Shown: in pieces, positions 32,716-46,200 of the stretch | How positions within the stretch are numbered: the first letter of the stretch is position 1 | Layout of the letters: each line of letters begins with the position of its first letter | Source: Malus domestica | Taxonomy: Eukaryota; Streptophyta; Magnoliopsida; Rosales; Rosaceae | DNA length: 64,000 nucleotides | Assembly (NCBI RefSeq): GCF_042453785.1 | Contig: NC_091667.1 | Span: 19,705,501 to 19,769,500 of the forward strand | Direction: 5' to 3' | Notes under the pieces: model-generated | Databases searched by the model: none | Seen by the model: the letters and a program-made list of their open reading frames with translations, nothing else | What the model was told of the DNA's origin: nothing | Translations under genes and position numbers: made by a program

Positions 32716-34554
32716 ATGTCTTCCCCAAGCAAACGCAGAGAGATGGACTTGATGAAACTGTGAATTTTCTGATTATATAATTCTTAACCCATAATTTTTT
32801 TTTAATATTCTGTGTTTTTCTCTGATTAATATTGTTTTATCTTAATTTTACTGTTTTTTTTCTTTTCCTTGTGTTCTATCAGGATGATGAGTGATTACAA
32901 GGTAGAAATGATCAATGATGGAATGCATGAGTTCTATGTGGATTTCCATGGACCCACTGACAGTATACCTTCAAAACCCTTGAGTTCTTTTTTTTCTACT
33001 AATTTTTAGAGCTTCTCCATGATTTTTTATTTTTCTTTCTAATTTTGATTATTTCTTGATTGAGCTAATTTTTCAATTTATAGATGTTATGAGTTGTAGA
33101 TTCTTGATTGCAAATCTGGAAGAAATCTAGTCACTTAATGATAAAAAAGAAATAAACCCTTGAGCTCTTGGTTCCTTGTTATAAATGTGTTCGATTTGAT
33201 AACAACATTTAATGGAATTTGTTGTTTGGTCATTGCTCTAATTGGATTTGATAATTTGGGTTTGCAAAGTAGCTACTTGAATTGCCCTTTTCGTGGATAT
33301 CATGGATTGTGGCAGGTATTTATCAGGGAGGTGTGTGGAGGATAAGAGTTGAGCTACCAGATGCTTATCCCTATAAATCTCCCTCAATAGGCTTTGTCAA
33401 TAAGATCTACCACCCAAATGTTGATGAGATGTGAGTACTAAACTAACCATCATAAATTCCTACTATTCTAAATTGTGTTGCGCTGTCGATTAAACGACAA
33501 GAGGATTAGAATCCAACGACGGCATCTAATTTCAGGTCTGGCTCAGTTTGTTTAGATGTTATCAATCAGACGTGGAGCCCCATGTTTGGTAAACACATTT
33601 AACTAGCCTTACTTTTTATACCGAAATCCAAGTTTTATTGTTGAAATTATTGGTCTTACATCTGCCTGTGTTTCCAGATCTGGTAAACGTATTTGAAGTG
33701 TTCTTGCCACAGCTTCTCCTGTATCCCAATCCGTCTGACCCTTTAAACGGAGAGGCTGCAGCTTTGATGATGCGTGACCGACCTGCTTATGAACAAAGAG
33801 TTAAAGGTATTTTTTAGGTTCTTGTCTCCCTGTCGTCATGTATCTGTTCTCTGTGTTTTTTACTTAAGTTTTGACTTCAGTGTATCCTTGTCAAGATTAC
33901 TAGGTTAGTGCTAATTAGAACATGAATTCTTCAAATAAAATATTTCGACTAGTGTTTAACCTTTTGTTTGCAGGGTATAAACCTCAGAGTGTTGACAGAA
34001 TAATGCTTCTACTCATACAGTGTACCAAACACTAAGTTGTCTGTTTTCTTTAATTGTTTCCTTGAGAGCATTTTTCCAATTCCTCGCTAAACAAGACTTG
34101 CATTTTCATGATCGATTATTCTTTGTGTTTTATTTGACTGGTGAAATATGGATCTTGTGGAATTTGATGTGGGATAGTCAACTTTAACAGAAATTTACTT
34201 GAATCCTGAACTGGATTGGATTTGGGCAAGCTAAATCTCAATCGGCTCCGAGTTTAAGTCCAGTTCAAATCACATTCTTCTTTTAAGTACAAACAGACTA
34301 GCTACTGTTGGATTCGGCTATGTCAATGGCTTGAGTGTAGCCTGAGATCCTGTTGATATATACACAGCTCTTGCTTTGAATTCCTGTAACTTTGGACGTG
34401 ACTACTATTGCTCAATCATACAGAATTCTGTCTGAAGTATGCCAAGCCTGAGGATATAGGAGCTGCCCCGGAAGAAGAATCAAGCGACGAGGAAATGAGT
34501 GATGCTGAATCTGATTCTTGTGACGATCAAGTTGCAGGACAAGCCGATCCATAG
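32716..34554 (+). CDS. Ubiquitin-conjugating enzyme E2, UBC4/5/6 (UBE2H) type
   Basis: Accepts ubiquitin from E1 as a thioester and passes it to substrates, with or without E3. Six exons (32716-32759, 32883-32962, 33316-33430, 33536-33588, 33678-33806, 34424-34554) join in frame to 183 residues, the family's usual length. Visible: the UBC fold, HPN at 74-76 (IYHPNV), catalytic Cys85 in [14 protein letters not shown], and an acidic C-terminal tail ([15 protein letters not shown], about 158-172) characteristic of the UBE2H group, which can act on histones in vitro (family knowledge). Start [14 protein letters not shown] is the family N terminus. Intron 5 contains a possible alternative last exon. 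The gene appears intact. Which of the Arabidopsis UBC4, UBC5 or UBC6 paralogues it matches best cannot be decided here. Confidence 0.93.
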
Positions 34555-34903
34555 GGATTTCAGGCCCCTTGTTTTATAATTGTTTGTATCTCTGTACATG
34601 ATGTTGTAGCCTTTTCTTAATTCATCCCAACTCCAAACAAGACTGGATATTGGGAAGGGAAAGAAAATTTCCCAGCTTGTATCACTTTCCTTTGCCCTTG
34701 TAAATGTATGTACTATTTGTGTTCATGCATCAATCGTTCGTTTGCTTTATTTATCTGCTGTCTCGAATCAATGTTCTTAAACTTGTTAGTCCAGATAATC
34801 TGCACGCGCATTCATTCCCGAATGCAACGCGCAATCTTTAACTTCAGCTGCCAAATTCAGCTGGCGAAATCCGGACTTCCAGACTTCATGGCACGGGTAC
34901 GCG

Positions 34904-37054
34904 TAGGCCTGGCAAACAGGTCGCGTTTGTTGTGTTCGTGCCATTTTCATGTAACATCTGTTATCTTAACAGGTTATGTCATGTCACATCCGTTATTTTA
35001 ATGAGTTCTTATAAAGTGACCCGACCCATTATGACCCGTTAAGAAAAATATTTTTTTCTTCTTAAATTTGCACATACCACACATTGCCACATAAATACTA
35101 CTTCAAAACATTAAAACACATTTGTCGTTTAAATACTACATCTACACTAAAAAATAAGAGCCTAATAAACAAACATCCATACACTACTAGTCTATTACAA
35201 AATATTAAATGTGCAAGGATATGCAAAATGAAAGAGTTTTTGCTTTTAAGGTTGTGAAGCCTTTCTCAAAAATTTAAACCTTGCCAATGGAACTCAAAGC
35301 TTGCATGTTATTCCTTTTACAAAATCCTCAATTTTCATCGATCATCATGACATAAGATTTTGTGGTATCCACTAGTGTAAATATTTTAAATTGAATATCG
35401 AATTTATTTATTGTATTTATATAGGGTCAAGGAGTGTAGCTGTAAAAAAATCATCAAAATCAGAGTTAAAATAACCGTTAAATTGTGATTTTTCGTTGAT
35501 AACCATCGAAAAGTTTTGTCCAATTACTTGATCTTTGAATGTTTGTTTTTTACAATTTTTTGTGTATGAGATCTCGAAGTATATACAAACATGTTTAACG
35601 GTTGGATCATTGAAACTAGTTTCATACCATCAAAACATTAGATTCACTAACACTTAAGAGTTTATTCATACTTTTATTAAGTATAACATAAGATTTTGTG
35701 GTATCCACTAGTGTAAATGTTTTAAATTGAAGATCGAGTTCATTCATTGTATCCGTATAGGATCAAGGAGTGTAGCTGTAAAAAAATCATCAAAAATAAC
35801 CGTTAAATCATGATTTTTCGTTGACAACTGTCGAAAAATTTTGTCCTTTTACTTGATTTCTGAATGTTTGTTTTTTGCGATTATTGGCGTATGCAATCTT
35901 GAAGCATATACAAACAAGTTTGACGGTTGGATCATTGAAATTAGTTTTGTAGAATATGTATCCCATCAAAACGATAGATTTACTAACACTTAAGAATTTA
36001 TTTATACTTTCATTAAGTATAACATAAGATTTTGTGATATCCACTAGTGTAAATATTTTAAATTGAAGATCGAATTCATTCATTGTATTCATATAGGGTC
36101 AAGGAGTGTAGCTGTAAAAAATCATCAAAATCGGAGTTAAAATAACCATTAAATCGTGATTTTTCGTTTATAACCGTCGAAAAGTTTTGTCCCGTTACTT
36201 GATCTTTGAATGTTTATTTTTTTTCAATTTTTGGCGTATGCGATCTCGAAGTATATACAAACATGTTTGACGGTTGGATCGTTGAAACTAGTTTCGTAGA
36301 ATGCGTATCCCATCAAAACAATAGATTCACTAACACTTAAGAGTTTATTCATACTTTAGTTAACTATAACATAAGATTTTTGTGGTATCTACTAGTGTAA
36401 ATATATTAAATTGAAGATCGAGTTCATTCATTGTATTTAAGGAGTGTAGCTGTAAAAAATCATCAAAATCAGAGTTAAAATAACCGTTAAGTTGTGATTT
36501 TTCGTTGATCACCGTTAAAAATTGTCCCGTTACTTGATCTCTGAATGTTTGTTTTTTTGCAATTTTTTGCTTATGCGATTTCGAAGCATATACAAACAGT
36601 TTGACAGTTAGATCGTTGTAATTAGTTTCGTTGAAGTTCAATGGTATATATATTTATTAAGTAGATTTAAATTTATTTATTTTGTACGTTTCACTTAAGA
36701 AATTGAATGCTATATATATTTAAGTCGATTCAATGGTCACTAATTTTTAATATTTAATTTAATATATATATATATATATATGTATATAATTATTATAGTT
36801 TTTAGAGGTATAAAATTGTTAAATTAATATATATAATTATTATAGTATTTTTTTAGGATTATAAAATTATAAAATTAATATTTTACTTATCGTGTATCGT
36901 GTTACCTACGTGTATACCCGAACCAACCCGTTATCTTAACAGGTGCTTATCGGGTTACCCGATAACGACCCGATTCGTTATCGTGTCAACCCGAACACCC
37001 ATTAATTTTGTGTCATGTCGGATTATCGGATCGTGTCAAAAATTGTCAAGCCTA
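34904..37054. mobile_element. hAT-like element of about 2.15 kb with imperfect inverted ends
   Basis: Left end TAGGCCTGGCAAACAGGTCG and right end the complement of TAGGCTTGACAATTTTTGAC. Further in, both sides hold CGGGT/ACCCG-rich motifs (GACCCGACCCATTATGACCC; CCCGATAACGACCCGATTCG) and TTATCTTAACAGGT in direct orientation. Such TAGG-type ends with GGGTCGGGT-like subterminal repeats occur in non-autonomous plant hAT elements (inference). Flanking 8-mers GGTACGCG and CCTGCGAG do not match, so the boundary is tentative. It contains no transposase. Confidence 0.55.
35349..36640. repeat. Four-copy tandem array of a unit of about 340 bp
   Basis: Units start at ACATAAGATTTT near 35350, 35687, 36022 and 36370. 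Each has the same order of motifs: CACTAGTGTAAAT, CAAGGAGTGTAGCTGTAAAA, a TGATTTTTCGTT segment, a GTCC..TTACTTGAT segment, and TATACAAACA..GGTTGGATC. Copies differ by substitutions and small deletions (the last lacks the GGGTCAAGG phrase start). Short minus frames at 35808 and 36360 are shared repeat sequence, not genes. Confidence 0.85.
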
Positions 37055-37218
37055 CCTGCGAGCCACGGAAGTTATAAGAAGCAACTACCGAGAATTTCAT
37101 AGGATAAAAAGGTGATGGTAAACCAAGACCTATACTGTATGAACAGTCTGGCTAACTGCGCTTATGCCATTAAATCTATGAACAAGATGGAGAATCATCT
37201 GTCAATCCTTATGCGGAG

Positions 37219-40200
37219 TCATAAATGGCTCGGGCGTCTCTTTCCAGAATCTGTCCTTAACCTCTTCACGGGATTGGCCCAACCGACCGACCCTCCACCC
37301 TTGTTCGTCGGCTGAGCAGGCTGGTTAGCCCACCCTTGCGGATGGGGGTTTTGTTTTGGAACTGAATTTGGACCTGGACTTCTAATACCGCGACCCACGC
37401 TTGGGGGTGAAACAGGGCCAGCAGATCCAGTCCTAGTCTTCACCACGGACTTCTCCCTGTCTTTCCTCTTCTTCTTGCAGATAACCAGATCCCCTGGATG
37501 AGCAAGCGGTGGAGAATCATCCTGGTGATAGTGGTCCCGACTGTTACCACTTCCACTCCCATGTCTTGATTCCTTCTGGAGCATATGGCTTCGCACCCTT
37601 GTGTCTTCGCTGTTGAAAATTGGTGCACGTTGTTGTGGCTTCTGTTGGGGGGTTGAGTCAGGCTCCACCTCATTTATCAGTTTGTGTCTCTTGCTTAGGC
37701 CAACGGTCGCCGCTCTAGGGGACGGAGCCGGAGCATTGCTGGTCAAAACTGGGCTAGTAAATGAGAGTGCACTTCTGGCTTCTCGAAAATCAGTCTCCGC
37801 AAAAGCTATTTTCAAGATATCAAAGAAAAGATCATGTACTTTCCTGGCTTCAGTTCTTACCTGCGCATCATTGTTAAACCCGAGGCTGTCAGTTCAATTT
37901 ATTGGAAGACTGCAGACCATATGTACATAAATGCATCTACTAACAGCAAGGTAAGGAAATCTGTCACTTGCACATACAATTGAAAAATACAGGCATTCAT
38001 AAACTATCAAAAGTCAAGGGTTTTTGTGGCCCTCAACCTTTACACACTTTGGCTATGACACTATCAACAGGTTACTTTTCTGTAGCCATGTTTTAACCAA
38101 TCCAGTTTTCTGGATGTTGTACAAGATGTATGTTTTAGCATACAGAGATGAGACACAATAGTTAGAAAAAAAGGTAATTAAGACAGAATGGAAATGCAGT
38201 GAATCAGTATACCAATGAGAAAGGCAGAACATCAAAACTTGAGCGACTTACCTCATAGTTAAACCCATAAAACTGCATTCCATTTTTCAGCATAGACTGC
38301 ACATCGGACACAAGCTCCATTACTCCAGTATACTCCAACCTCTCTATCCGCTGATCAATCTTTCGTAAATCCAAGAGATTATTTCCAGATCCACTTGCGT
38401 AACTAGAATTTTCAATGCGCTTCCACAAATCTGTTAGTAAAGGTACTATCTGAGGACCTTCCTTATCTATTCTCCTTTGGAACTTGCTAATTACATTCTT
38501 GCACTGCAAATGTAGCAATATTAGTTAAGACTTCAACAAAGAATTGCGAGAGAAAAACCATACCCAAAACAAAATAAACAAAGAATAAAGGCCAACACGT
38601 GTTTACATTTACACGCCACACCACATCTACCAGTATAATTATATACTGATGTTTCAGACGTACTGCATAAACAGGAAGCAGGCACCTTATGACATATTAT
38701 ATATCTGTGCGTGTGCGTGTGCGTGTGCGTGTGCAAGTGCAAGCAGCAGATAAGGGCAGCATTTCTCACCTCAAAAATCAGAACACAGCAGTAATTTCAA
38801 ACAGAATATAGGAGACACGTGCATACCTTTCTCTGGACGATCTCAGACATTTTTGTGCCATAAACAGAAGTTCCACTTGTATTCCCAACTTTTCCATCCC
38901 AATTTTCTCTGCGGGGTTCAGCAGCATCTTCCGCAGGATCAGACATGCCATTTGATCTGCCAGATTTAGGTGAAACATGCACTTTGGACATATTAGAGCC
39001 TCTCCTAGGCAAAATTCGCTTAGTTTTTGAAGATGAATCACTTTGGTCGTGCTTTACAGCATGGGGCTCTCCATATGTTTTGATTTCAGAATCAGCCCTT
39101 GACTGTGCTTGAGATTTATGGTCCACATGAAATGGCAACAGAGATGAATCTCCCCGTTGAAGAGATGGTGTCTCACTACCAGACTTCTCCTCTGGCCTCT
39201 CTATGGTATGACGAGGGCGAACCCGAAGGCTACGCTTCCTCTTGATCTTGGGTTGCAAAACCTGTTCGTCTTCACCTTCATCACGGTCATGATTCGAACT
39301 TCCAGATTGTTGGTGGTCCAAATGGTCCACGTGAGAATCGCCCGATACGACAATCTCACCTTCCTCTACATCGTCTTGCTGGAAAACACCAAGAGACTTT
39401 TAGTGAAATAGCGCACACAAACAACCCAACTATAAAGCATCAATACAGAGAGATAACACATACCATCCTCTTTGAAGCAGATCCCGGCCTACCATCTAAG
39501 GCAGACAGGGACCCAAATTTCTGAGAAGAAACAGGAGACACCGTCTGCATCAATCTCCGACTGTCTGAGGATGATCCTGAGGAACCAGCTTCTTCTAGTA
39601 TGTGGTTGTTTGTAACTCTTTCTGAATCCTTAGGATATTCGTATCCACCTTCACATTCAAGGACATCCTCTTCCACTTGTTCCTTAATAGTTGGTGTTGC
39701 CTCAACAGCACCACTATATTCATCATCCTCTAACTCTTCAACTTCTCCCTCTTCTTCATTCTCATCAGAACTGGCTTCAAAGTATTCGCCATTGTCATCA
39801 TCTAACTCCTTGTAGCTAGGATGATTTTTCTTGGGCCGCCCCCTCTTTCTTTCAGTTTTCGGAGATGAACCAGAGCCCATTTCAGTGGACTCCAAACCAG
39901 CATTACCACCCAACAAAGTGGTCTTAGATGGTCTTTTTGATAAACTAGCAATCACAGCATTTACTTCTTTTGTACTGGTTCGAAGCCATTTGGGGAGCTG
40001 GTTGTACCTTGTCATTTCTTCAATCCAGTCAAGTTCTTCGTCCATCTGATCAAACAATTCAACTTCTTCTTCACTTCTAGCAATCATGCGATTTACCTCC
40101 TGTAATGAGGGAACATCATGAAGAGTTTCTTGGTACCTCTCTTCATCATGCAGTAAGGTTTCCAGAGTCATACGTCTCTCTTCATGAGTTGTTCTCTGGT

Positions 40201-43200
40201 CAAAACGCCCAGCATTGATAACCTCATCAGCCATGTCAATCTTGTACTGTTGAATATTGTTTCTTATGAGGCTCTCAATTGATCCGATATACCGGTCCTT
40301 ACCAGCAAGGTCATCCTCTGAATCAACTGTACCTCCACTTCGTAGTTCATCCTCCTTCTGATGGCTAGCCATTTTGTCAACAACTGCTTCCAAATAGATG
40401 ACCTTGACCTCTCTCTTCTGTCCAATGCGATGGGCTCTAGCAACTGCCTGCTCTTCATTTTTAGGGTTTGGATCAGGATCATATATGACAACTGTATCAG
40501 CAGACTGGAGATTAAGACCCCGACCCGCAGCACGAATACTAAGTAAGAAGATAAAGCAGTCTGAACCAGGTCTGTTGAAATCCACTATAGCTGACTCACG
40601 GTCTTCTAAACTGGTTGTTCCATCAATCCTTCTGAAGACAAGATGACGCCACTGCAAGTATTCTTCCAAAATATCAAGGAGTTTTGTCATGGTACTGAAA
40701 AGAAGTACTCGATGCCCTGTTTTTTGAAGTTTAACAAGGATCCTGTCCAGGATCCATAATTTCCCACATGATCTTACAAGGAAATCCTTGGAAAAATCAT
40801 TGAAGAACGGGTAATTGAGCAGCGGATGATTGCAAGTTTTTCGCAGTTCCATACATCTATTATTTAATGTTTTGTACACTTTGGGCTGGTATTGTGGATT
40901 TTTTTGAACCCTTAGCTTCTCTTCTTCAGGATCTACTCGAATAGTGCCTGTTGATTTGATCCAGTCATATACAGCACTTTGAATGGCTGACATTCTACAC
41001 CTCAAAACGATGGAGATCTGCAAACAAGCATCATTGTTAGAAATCAACCACAGTAAGAAATGATTACTAAGGATAATCACTAAAGCATACCTTAGACGGG
41101 AGTGCACCTTCCACATCTTCAACACGCCGCCTAAGCATAAAAGGCTCTAAAATTTGATGAAGTCGGTGAATGATGATAACTTTCTTTTCAGTTTCAAGCC
41201 AGTCATCTTCTGCATTTGGTGTAGGGGCTTCCTTTTGAAAGGGTTTCGAAAACCAGTCATGAAATGCTTTCCGATTATCAAATACTTCTGGAAGAAGCAG
41301 ATTTAAAAGTGACCAGAGTTCCTTTAAATCATTCTGTAATTGGAAAGTTATTCCCACATCAGCTCAATTCAAAATAATAAAACAATAAAACAAGGATAAA
41401 AACCTACACATAAGCAACCAAATGATCAAACAGATCATTAATCTTATTCATGACTGACACTTCTAATTTATTTTGAACAGAATAACATTTCTAAGTTCAA
41501 TGAATTAGGTTCTCTATTTTAACTTCATAGTATATTGGTTTTTCATGCCTTGTATTTTAAAATAAAATAAGAATAAATTGCATGCTTCCATTTATGAATA
41601 GACACATTAATCAAAAAGTTTTGGTGGAGCTATCAAATCAAATCAGCAGCTAAATATTTTCAGCCATAACTTAGTTAGGTCTATCAAAATAAAGCACATA
41701 TTATGTTTGCATCTACAGAAAATTGCATCCTGATCAAGCATTTCTTGATTTCTTAAAAAGGAAGTTAAATAATGTACATATACGAGTGTTGTGATCTCTC
41801 TTAACGAACCTGCAATGGTGTTCCTGTCAAAAGCAAGCGCCTTTGGCAACGATACCTATCAAGATCACGTGCTAGAACCGATTCCCTGTCTTTCATCCTT
41901 TGTGCTTCATCAATTATTATATACTTCCAATCAATTTTTGAGAGTTTAGACCGATCATACATAATGAACTCATAAGTTGTCACAAGGACATTAAACTTCA
42001 AGGCACAAACCTCCTACATACCAAATATCAAAAGGAAGGTTAACATTGTTCTAGAATTCAAACATTTAAGTAGATAAAAAAATTGGTGAATCGTACTTGA
42101 GAAAACAATTTTGCCCGTTGATCCTTCCCACCAACATAATAAATGCAGGACACGGATGGAAGCCAAGTATGCAACTCACTCTGTAAGGGGAACTCAGTTA
42201 GGCATCATAGCAAATGGTAAGCAATGTAGATATCTTTGTAGAAGTAGAACAGCAAATAAACTAACCTTCCAATTTACCAAGACAGCATTTGGAACAATTA
42301 TGAGATGCGGCCCATAGTTCCCCTTGAACTCCATTAAATATGCAATCAATGCCATTACCTGCATGAGTATCATAGATCATTTAGGTAAACTCAGAGACTG
42401 CAAATGGAAACATGAGACTCACTCCCCCACATATGGCCAATACGAATATATGATATATCAACCGCAAAAGCTGTGCACCATAATAAAATATGGCTTTTCA
42501 AGTCTGAAGCAAGGCACTGAACAGAAGAGAAACTTACCTGTACTGTTTTCCCAAGACCCATTTCATCTGCTAATATTCCATTTAATTTGTTGTTATACAG
42601 AGAAAGCATCCATTGCAACCCAACCTGCAGAATCAAACAGACAGTCAAAAAAAGGTCTAGTATGCCACAAAAGCAATAGTGACTTAAGGCAAAACATAAA
42701 TAGTAACAATTCTTAATTGCAGAAACCTACAAGTTGATAGTCTCTTAAGTTTCCAGTCCGTAACATCGAGGGTTGCCTTATGACCCTTTCATTCACAGCA
42801 TGTGCAAGACTATAATACCTGAAAATATTCATGAAGAATGAGAAACGAATGGTAGATATTGATTATTACACATAAGAAAGTACATTCACAACACATAAGA
42901 GATCTCTTCTTTAAAATAAAAGCTTTTGAAACAAATGGATAGTGCAATATGAGAAGTACAAAATTAAGAAATATGAGAGATAGATATGGTAAGTTACTAG
43001 GCCACTTTAAAAGCAAGCACAAGCAAAAAAATACATCTCAAGAGCCAACTGCAATTCAAATTCTTTGTTATCAAGCGAAGCCAACGATAAACTTACTTGT
43101 TAACAGATGAACTGTCTCTAGGTGCATTCATCTCAATAAATCGATTTCTAATCATTACTTCCTCTCCAGCACAAGCCGCTGCCGTCCTAACTTCTTCCTC

Positions 43201-46200
43201 TGAGAGACCCTATTTGTAGACACAGATTCCAACAGGGATAAGTAACAGAGAACAGGATCAGCATGGTTTACCACAAGAAGAAAAACTTTGTGGGGAACAC
43301 TAGCAACCTTTGCACTAACCTTTGCATTTAAACCTTTTCACTTTGACAAATGCCACATGTCATTTTTTTACACAAAAATCAAGACTTTTAATGCTTTTGT
43401 TTTTGGCTGGGAATCAAAGATGGAAAACAGGAAATATAATTTCAAAGACATTACTTCATTACTTGTGTAAAAATGACACCTGGCATTTGTTAATGTGAGA
43501 AGGTCCAAATGCAAAGGTTATTGCAAAGGTTGCTATCATTTCTCAAACTTTGTACCCATATAGGAACAGGGTTCTATTAAAAAGATCATGTGAAAATAAA
43601 AATTCAAGAATGATAAAAATAAAAAATCCAGTGGGGAGAATGAGAGAGACCAAACCTGTAAACGTGCAGCAGCTGCAGCAGCATTTGCTGCCTCTTCCAC
43701 CTCTTGCTGATTCTTAGCTGCTGTTATTTTACTTCCAAGTTTATGAAGATATTCCTCAGTCTGACTCAGGAAAGATGATAAAACAGCATATCTCTCTGCT
43801 GCATCCCCTGGGATACTAGTCTGCTGTTCCAGCAACATTTCCCTGTACCTTTCAACATCATTATTCTTCAGTGCTTCCATCCTTTTATTCCTATGATCAT
43901 CCTTTCTCTTTGAAAATTCCCTCAGCATTCTCTCATGATATTTGGCAACTCCCCTGTTACGTGCAGTCCGTGCATCGCGAATGGCCCAGTGAGCTTCTAA
44001 AAGCTTCTTACGCCATTGGAATATAGATTTCAGTTGCTTCTCTCTCATTGCTTTCTGAGAGGCCTGCACTTGCCTAGACAGCTCCATCCGCTGACGTTCG
44101 CAAAGCCGAACAAACTTCCGATAAGGCCTGTCAGGCATTGCCATTATTTCCTGCTGATGTTGATCAATTTCATCTCTTAAGCGTGCCTGTAAATCTGAAA
44201 GTCGAAGCTTTTTTTCTTCAATTTGCAACCGCAAGACAAGATCGGGCCTAATCCGTTTCCTTTCCAAATTTACTGCCAAAAGACCACCAATCTTCTTGAT
44301 ATTTTCTGTCCTCTTCTTGTTAAGAACTTCCACACCTTCCTCAAAAACAAGATCTTTGACGTCATATGCCAATGTTAGATTATTGTTGTTGTTGTTGTTA
44401 TTGTTTACCATCACCCCTGAACCTAAAGAGTCATGTTTCCTAGTGAAAAAGGGGAAATCAAAAAGAGGTCCATGATACTTTCTAGCAGAGCTAACATCTT
44501 TTGGCAGTGGTACAGTGCTTGCTTGTGCAGGCTTTTTAACTTGCATGACATCAGATACAGCGACCTGTGTGACCTGTGATGCAACAGACTTCCCCCTATC
44601 AACTTTAATCTCACTTCTAGCAGAAGCTTTTTGAATACCACGTTCAACTTCATGGTCTGACTTTACAGAAGATAAAGTCAAATGCTGCTCTTCTTTTCCA
44701 GAAGACACCAAAGGAGTAGGTTCCTTCACCACAGCGAGTGCTCCTTGCACATGAACAGTTGATACGGTTGCTTTCTCTTCTCCGGCAAAAGCTTCCTCTT
44801 TTGCACCGTTCTGTGCATTCATTGATGCCACAGCTTGTGAATCTTTCTCATTGGACTCCATATGCCGCACATGATCTTCTAAAGTTTTCCCAGAAGATTT
44901 ATCATGAATGTTTCCTCGTCCAGGAAGCAATTGCTGCTGTGGCTGCATCTCAAGAGGTGGTGGAGCAATAGCCCGTAGAAGTTCTTGAGGGAGTGTGCCT
45001 TCACCTTTCTATCAATCAATGGGAAATGGAAGTAAGCAACACGTTCATTAATCAACTCTAAAGCATCTGCAGTTTCATAAAATATATAAACTAAACATAC
45101 AATTGAAAATGCAAAAAGGAAGGGAGAAAAACAGAGAATAATGCACCTTGAGTCGCCTAAATGCTAGTATTTGTGCTTTAAGAACATGCAGCTGCTGTTT
45201 AGTGAACCCATGGCGTTGCTGTCCCATCTGAGTAGCCAGTCCACCTTGTGACTGGCTCTTGTTGCCAGAAACCCCATCATTAGGAACTATAGCTTGTGGA
45301 GAAGATCCACTCAACTGTCGATGGTAATGCATCTGCGATGTTTCTGGATTGTTTTGTGGACTTTTTACATGAAAAGAGTGATCCACCCCCTGGCTTGTGT
45401 TTGCAGATGACACTGTGGGATGGGTAGAAGTCATTCCATTTCCAATAGGATTTGACTGCCTAGGTGGCATCTGGTTTTCTCTGCCATGAACAGAAAACTG
45501 CTGCATAGGGCTGTTACTATTGTTAAATATGCTACTATTTGAACCTGAACCAAAAGGGTTAGCCGCAACTGTCTGCTTTGCTTTTGCCGAGCTAGACTGT
45601 CCAGATACATCACTTGATGTATTAGCACGAGGAGAACTCTCAATTGCTACTGGAGGAGATGTAACCTGTTGCTTTGACACTGGAACAGGTGAGGATTGTG
45701 CCCCCATGTTGCTTTCATTAGCTTTTTGTTGAGCAGAAATCCTCGACTGCAACAGTGGAATGAGCTGTGACATTAAGTTGGCATTTCCAAGCTGTGAAAG
45801 ATCAATGTTGTGCTCAAGTGCAAATGCTTGCAACTGAGTAGCCAACGCAATCTGGTTATTTGGCATGGTTTGGCCACTTGGCTGAGACTGTGGTGCCAAC
45901 ATTGGCCTTAACATGTTTCCGGGCATGAATTGACCCATGCCTGATGGTTGGGCTGAAGGCTTCGAGTCACTCCTTTGGTCAGAGACTAATGGCTGTCCTT
46001 GGCCCACCTGCTTTTCTCCACGAGTAAAGTGTTCCGTCAAATTCTTAGAAGATGATGCTTGTGCCTGACTAGGTGCCTGATTAGACATGAGTTCCTGCAT
46101 TTTCATATTTCCCAATCGCATGTCCTGATCCTTTCCAGATGGCGGCCCCAACAATCCCATTTTAGCTTGCTGCTGAGGTTGCATTGTCAAACCTGACTTC

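Noticed and set aside
37601..37930. Plus-strand ORFs antisense to the last BRM exon
   Set aside because: Shadows of conserved BRM coding sequence on the minus strand.
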